Below, one piece after another: positions 59,133 to 64,000 of a stretch of DNA of 64,000 bases. Origin of the DNA: Biscogniauxia marginata. Taxonomy: Eukaryota > Ascomycota > Sordariomycetes > Xylariales > Xylariaceae. The translations under genes were made by a program, and so were the position numbers. Under the pieces are notes generated by a model. The model was not told the origin of the DNA. It was given only the letters and a program-made list of their open reading frames with translations, and ran no database searches. The DNA lies in assembly GCA_022695795.1 (NCBI GenBank), contig MU404148.1, positions 1 to 64,000 on the forward strand, read 5' to 3'. How positions within the stretch are numbered: position 1 is the first letter of the stretch; every line of letters begins with the position of its first letter.

Positions 59133-60251
59133 CTATGAGCTTTTCAACTTCTCCGTCAACTCGGGAACCTTGTCAAACAGATCCCCGACCAACCCCACGT
59201 CTGCAACTTGGAATATTGGTGCATCGGCATCCTTATTGATCGCCGCAATCACTTTACTGTCCTTCATACCTGCCAAGTGCTGGATTGCACCTGAAATGCC
59301 GACAGCCATGTATAGCTGAGGCGCAACGACCTTACCGGTCTGGCCAACCTGAAGACTGTTGTCTGCATACCCGCTGTCTACAGCCGCACGGGAAGCACCA
59401 ACAGCTGCGCCTAGAGAGTCCGCGAGCGGAAGCATGATCCTGTCGAACTCTTCCTTCGACTTGAGACCTCGTCCTCCCGAAACAACCTTGCCGGCGGTCG
59501 CCAAGTCTGGCCGATCCGACTTAGCTAGGTCTTCCGATACCCATTCGGCAGTCGCCTCTGCCTTGGGGTCAACACCATCCTCAATGGCAGCAGAACCACC
59601 TTGTGCCTCGGCAGGGGCAAAAGCAGTTCCCCGAATAGTAATTATCTTGATCGAGTCCGAAGACTCGACCGTGGCAATAGCATTTCCGGCATATATAGGC
59701 CGTACAAAAGTGTTTTCGCTTTCGATGGCGGTGATGTCGGATATTTGTTGCGAGTCAAGGAGCGCGGCGACTCGGGGCAATAGATTCTTGCCGAAAGCCG
59801 TGTGCCCCGCGATGACATGAGTATAACCACCCTTCTTGATATTCTCAATCAACAAGGGAGCAAAGTTTTCTGCCAGACCCTAGCGTAATTACCCATTAGC
59901 CTGAGAGCATCAGATAATGGGGTGTTTTGAAACAAGGGGGCACACCTTGTCGTAAGCCGCATTGTCCACTGCGATGATCTTCTCAACTCCCTCCACTTTG
60001 GCAGCTTCCTCTGCAACAGGCTTGATGTTGCTTCCAGCAACGAACCCATGTACCGAGCCTCCAATCTTTTTTGCGGCGGTAATCGCGCCGAGGGAGCCGT
60101 GGTTCAGCTTGCCCTCCCGCTGTTCAAGGACGGCCAACGTCGACAATAGTCTATGGAGGGCCGACGAACTAGGGGAGCTCGAGAAGACGGTAGTAGGGCG
60201 CAGCAAGCTGCCGGCGCCCCTGAGGGCCGTTCTTCGGGCTGCAGAGAACAT
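59133..60251 (-). CDS. Electron transfer flavoprotein subunit alpha, mitochondrial
   Basis: Pairs with ETF-beta to carry electrons from acyl-CoA and other matrix dehydrogenases to ETF:ubiquinone oxidoreductase. Model: 59946-60251 and 59133-59879; 350 residues. The start [19 protein letters not shown] is a classic arginine-rich mitochondrial presequence. The N-terminal domain ([40 protein letters not shown]) is followed by the FAD-binding C-terminal domain: [50 protein letters not shown] and [17 protein letters not shown], ending in the [11 protein letters not shown] helix. All FAD-contact segments are present. Convergent with arh1, another mitochondrial flavoprotein. Confidence 0.97.
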
Positions 60252-60832
60252 GTTGTCATGTAATTGAGGCCTTGTTACCCTCAGATGTGGGACACCGGCC
60301 TGGGAAACAACTTGAGTCTCGCAAAGTCCCTCGTCATACAGTAGCACCTTAAAGAGAGGCGAGCGGCTGTCGACGGCCCGATGACGCCGAGGTAGGAACC
60401 TTATCCAAGCCGAAGCAGCGCTTGTGATAAGTGGGCCACACTGGCACTAGGTAGAACAGGCACGTGACTTACTGAATAGTCCAAGCTTCTTAGAAAGACG
60501 CCCAGACCAGAAGGGCCAGTTCCAGTCCTCTCAGGCCAAATTCAATGCAATGCTTGCTTCGTTAGTTCCTCCCCCAGTCGCGCCGAAATTATTTCTCTAA
60601 ACACGCGATCGATCCAGCCTCATCGCATTTGGTGAATTGACCTTTCATCCACTTTCAACCATTTGGAGAGGCGACCATTGCGGTTTCGGCTTTTCCATTT
60701 CTTCATGACTGGTCGCCCATAGATTCTTCGATTGTCGCCGCCCTTCGCACCTTATTTTTTCTTCAACATTGGGTGCACGTTCTGAGCATCTTCCACATTA
60801 TCACCGCCGACACCAAGTACCATCTCGCAAAG
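60252..60832. promoter_or_regulatory. Divergent promoter between ETF-alpha and rsc8
   Basis: 581 bp between outward-facing start codons of two housekeeping genes. The part near 60640-60790 is pyrimidine-rich on the upper strand, as expected for the rsc8 leader. No specific factor site was identified. Confidence 0.45.
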
Positions 60833-63037
60833 ATGGAAGAGCACGTCAACTACGGCTCTCCAGCTAACGGAGCCTCTCCTGGCAGCAACCCTATCCTGGC
60901 GCAGCCCCCTCTTCAAGCAGACAATTCAGGTGCGCCCGAACAGTCGGAAGGTAAGTCTTAACGCGATAGCGACGATGCGACGACTATGCTCAGTTGCATG
61001 CTGATGCGCCAAAAGATGTACAGATGTCCGAGGTTCCCTCAACAGAGCCGGCTATCAAGCAAGACAGCACTACTCCTGCACCTGCTGGTACTTCAGATAA
61101 CCCCCTCGATGCACCCGCCGCACCGCCTGCTGAATCCACACTAGCTAAGGAAGACCAGGAGATGGGCGAGGCGCAAGGGGATCCTAAAGATGGCCAACTG
61201 CAGGAGAAGGAAGGCGATGATGCTGTAGCTGCTGATGGGGAAGTCCAAGAGGTGAAGTCCAAAGAGAGCATCGAGAGTGCTGCGCGCGAACATCTCATCT
61301 CCCAGACGCACGCGATTGTGCTCCCCAGCTACAGTACCTGGTTCGACATGAACGACATCCATAGCATCGAGCGAAAGGCACTACCAGAGTTCTTCAACAG
61401 CCGTAATCGAAGCAAGACCCCGCATGTCTACAAGGATTACCGCGACTTCATGATCAACACCTACCGATTAAACCCCGTCGAATACCTGACGGTGACTGCA
61501 TGCAGACGGAACTTGGCCGGCGACGTTTGCGCTATCATGCGCGTCCACGCCTTTCTTGAGCAGTGGGGTTTGATCAACTATCAGGTATGATGACATATCA
61601 CTAGGAGAATTAGGCTAGCATACTGACGCGTCACAGGTTGATGCAGACCAGCGTCCATCACAAGTCGGCCCGCCATTCACAGGTCATTTCCAGGTTATCT
61701 GTGATACCCCTCGTGGACTTCAGCCTTGGCAGCCGTCGGCAGACCCTATCGTGCTTGAGGGCAAGAAGAGCCAGGAGACTGACCAAAAGGCGGCTGCGAC
61801 TGCGGCTGGCGAGCGAAACTTGGAGATTGGTCGCAATATCTACGAGGCTAATGCTAAAGGGACGAAGCTCACCAAGTCTGAAAGTAAGACAAATGGCGAG
61901 GCCGCGACTACGAACGGTACCTCTAGCGCTTCTCCCGCCGCGGAGGAAAGCTTAAAGGCGCCTATCGCCAAGGTCAACTGCCAAAACTGCGGTGTCGACT
62001 GTACCCGGGTTTACTACCATCTTCCAGAGGCAAACTCGCCTAACAAGGCGAAATATGACGTTTGCCCTAGCTGTTACCTCGAGGGACGGATACCTAGTAA
62101 CCAAACCAATACCCAATTCATCAAGGTGGAGAACAAGGCTTATTCGACAACCCTGGATCGTGATGCTCCATGGACTGATGCCGAAATTCTTCGACTACTC
62201 GAGGCTCTAGAGAGGTACGACGACGATTGGGCCGAGATCGCTGAGCATGTGCGAACCCGAACCAGAGAAGAATGTGTTCTGCAGTTCCTCCAACTGGATA
62301 TCGAGGACAAATATCTTGAGTCGGAAGCCCCTATCCATGCTCCTACGGGTCTTCAGATGCTAGGAAAACATGGCGGCCACCTCCCCTTCAGCCAAGCTGA
62401 CAACCCTGTCATGTCTGTTATTGGCTTCCTTGCCAGTCTCGCAGACCCGAAAACAACAGCTGCGGCGGCCAAGAAATCTGTCGAAGAACTCCAACAAGGA
62501 TTGCGCAATAAGATCGAGAGTGGTGATGGGTCGAATGTGAACGGGAAAGGCAAAGAGAAGGAGAAAGATGGCGATTCAATGGAGGTCGACATCTGCCAAG
62601 AAACTACCACTACTACCACCACCACCTCGACGACTACTACTTTGGCAAGTATACCGCTAGCTGCGATGGGTGCTCGAGCTGGTGGTCTTGCCTCTCATGA
62701 GGAGCGAGAAATGACTCGCCTTCTCTCGGCGGCCGTGAACATCACTCTACAGAAGATGGAGTTGAAGTTGAAATACTTCGACGAAATGGAAGGCATCTTG
62801 CAAGCGGAGCGACGCGAGCTCGAAAGAGGTAGACAGCAGCTATTCCTCGACCGCCTTGCCTTCAAGAAGCGGGTTCGGGAAACCCAGGAGGGCCTAAAGA
62901 CAGCAGCCGCTTCGGGTGGCGATGTCAAGATGGCCATGGATGTGGACGTAAATGGATTGACATTCACGACGGCCCCATCCCTGAGCTCTGTGCAGCCCCT
63001 CGGAAGCGATGGCAACATCAAGAGTTACGAGGCTTAA
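60833..63037 (+). CDS. RSC8: SWI/SNF-RSC chromatin-remodelling subunit Rsc8/Swi3 type
   Basis: Scaffold subunit of the ATP-dependent remodellers SWI/SNF and RSC. Model: 60833-60950, 61016-61584, 61637-63037; 695 residues. An acidic/Pro-rich N-terminus is followed by a SWIRM domain (about 135-230; [60 protein letters not shown]). Next come a ZZ-type zinc finger (about 343-385; [16 protein letters not shown]), a SANT domain (about 404-450; [31 protein letters not shown]) and a C-terminal coiled coil (about 585-650). A threonine-rich run lies at about 555. The exon 2 acceptor was placed at CCAAAAG (61015), giving [11 protein letters not shown]; an upstream AG would hit a stop. Confidence 0.95.
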
Positions 63038-63585
63038 GCTTTCCCGAAGGAATGGATGGATGAATGAGCGGATAACTCTGGTGCAGGCGGCGAAATTCAG
63101 GTATTCTAAAGGGATTGATTGGCTTTTTCTTTTTCTTTCACCTAACCGATTTTTTTTTCTCGTTTCGGCGTTTGATGGCTGGATCATGCACCGACGAAAG
63201 GGGTTTTCTGTGAGAGTATAGTGTCCGCAACATGTACTACTATTACTGCCCTCGCCCCAGAGAACCGACCCCATAAATAGGACCTTCACTAGTTAGCCCG
63301 TGAAGGGACGGTGAATAAGAATTGTCTGTTAGCTAGCAAAAGACGATTGCCTTCTTTCTCTACGCCCGTGCATGTCTATATCAAGTAGCTAAAAGGGGGT
63401 TGGGTATCATTCATTAATGCAATTTTACTCCGGACCGATTGGTAGTATCTATATCTCCTCAAAATTGTCTGAGCACAGTAGAATTAACTGTCATCCATCC
63501 TGCCTCCTGCTGCTGATACTAAATATTACTCACAATATAAACCTCATTAATTAATCAGCCTGCGCGTGCGTGCTATGCTATCCCT
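63038..63585. other. Convergent 3' region after rsc8; no gene recognised
   Basis: 548 bp between stop codons of convergent genes. It has a T-rich stretch (63120-63165) likely in the rsc8 3' UTR and otherwise unremarkable sequence. Confidence 0.5.
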
Positions 63586-64000
63586 TCACTCGACTTTCCC
63601 CTCCCACTCGCTATGATACCTCAACCCATCCCTCCAGCCCGGTCCCCAATCCACCACCGCCGCTGCTGCTGCCCCCCGGCGGCCCGGTCCCCGGGAGCGC
63701 GACTTCCGTGCGTCCTCTCCGCCATCATGGTCTTCTTTCTCTTCTGCGTCTTCACCCTCCGAACCCGTAGCGGCATCAGTAGCGGCGGGATCCTCCTCGT
63801 CGGACCTGCTGCGCAGCATGCGCCACAGCCGCGCCTCCTCGCGCGTCCGCGCCCGGGCGTCGAGCCGCTCCGCCGAGGCCTCGAGGGCGTGCTCGGCGCG
63901 GATCCGCGCCCGGAGGCCCTGCCCCGCGCGCGCCTTGCCCGCGTACGGGAGCGCGGAGTAGGTCGTCGCCTCGTCGAGGTCGCGGTCTACGGCGGCGGGG
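63586..64000 (-). CDS. 3' end of an unidentified gene, cut by the window edge
   Basis: The lower strand is open from the right edge (64000) to the stop at 63586, 415 bases of very GC-rich sequence. The visible protein is helical and rich in Ala, Arg and Glu (RARIRAEHALEASAERLDA, TREEARLWRMLRS), then acidic (SEGEDAEEKEDHDGG), then Arg/Gly-rich. There is no recognisable domain. The high third-position GC and unbroken frame support real coding, but the start and most of the protein lie outside the window. Confidence 0.5.
   Translation of the reverse strand, partial: PAAVDRDLDEATTYSALPYAGKARAGQGLRARIRAEHALEASAERLDARARTREEARLWRMLRSRSDEEDPAATDAATGSEGEDAEEKEDHDGGEDARKSRSRGPGRRGAAAAAVVDWGPGWRDGLRYHSEWEGKVE

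Overview
This window is from the nuclear genome of a filamentous ascomycete, most likely a Sordariomycete. Genes carry short introns (about 50-110 bp) with GT-AG borders and CTAAC/CTGAT-type branch sites. The protein set is typical of Pezizomycotina, and the repeats show the C-to-T decay left by repeat-induced point mutation (RIP). I cannot name the species from sequence alone.

Bases 1-12950 are an AT-saturated repeat block. It holds two nested Ty3/gypsy LTR retrotransposons, both coding on the lower strand. The outer copy (272-12945, target duplication TTATT) was split by an inner copy (3283-11010, target duplication GGTAA/AGTAA). The inner copy was later hit by a separate 197-bp element that looks like a solo LTR (6916-7112, target duplication AATAT) and has almost no RIP damage. 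Reverse transcriptase, integrase and Gag zinc-knuckle motifs can still be read through the mutations. Between the end of pol and the 3' LTR, both copies also keep an upper-strand (antisense) ORF that encodes a cysteine cluster like Zn2Cys6 followed by a coiled coil. This is the most unusual object in the window.

From about 13 kb the sequence becomes ordinary euchromatin. In order it carries: a Ctf1/Far-like Zn2Cys6 transcription factor (-); Mcd4, GPI ethanolamine-phosphate transferase (-); a Csm1/Pcs1 monopolin subunit (-); Msp1 AAA ATPase (+); cystathionine beta-lyase (+); a weak gene relic (-); a Serinc/Tms1 membrane protein (-); an Mch1-like MFS transporter (+); Bst1 GPI inositol-deacylase (-); Pms1 mismatch-repair MutL homologue (+); a SAM-dependent O-methyltransferase (-); a four-helix fungal membrane protein (-); Arh1 adrenodoxin/ferredoxin reductase (+); electron-transfer-flavoprotein alpha (-); an Rsc8/Swi3-type chromatin-remodelling subunit (+); and the 3' end of an unidentified gene running off the right edge (-).

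The genes are mostly housekeeping and do not form a metabolic cluster. Some share a compartment or pathway: Mcd4 and Bst1 act on GPI anchors in the ER; Msp1, Arh1 and ETF-alpha are mitochondrial; Csm1/Pcs1 and Pms1 concern chromosome segregation and repair. Exon structures were built by hand and checked by reading phase: every multi-exon model below closes in frame. No tRNA, rRNA or CRISPR array was found.
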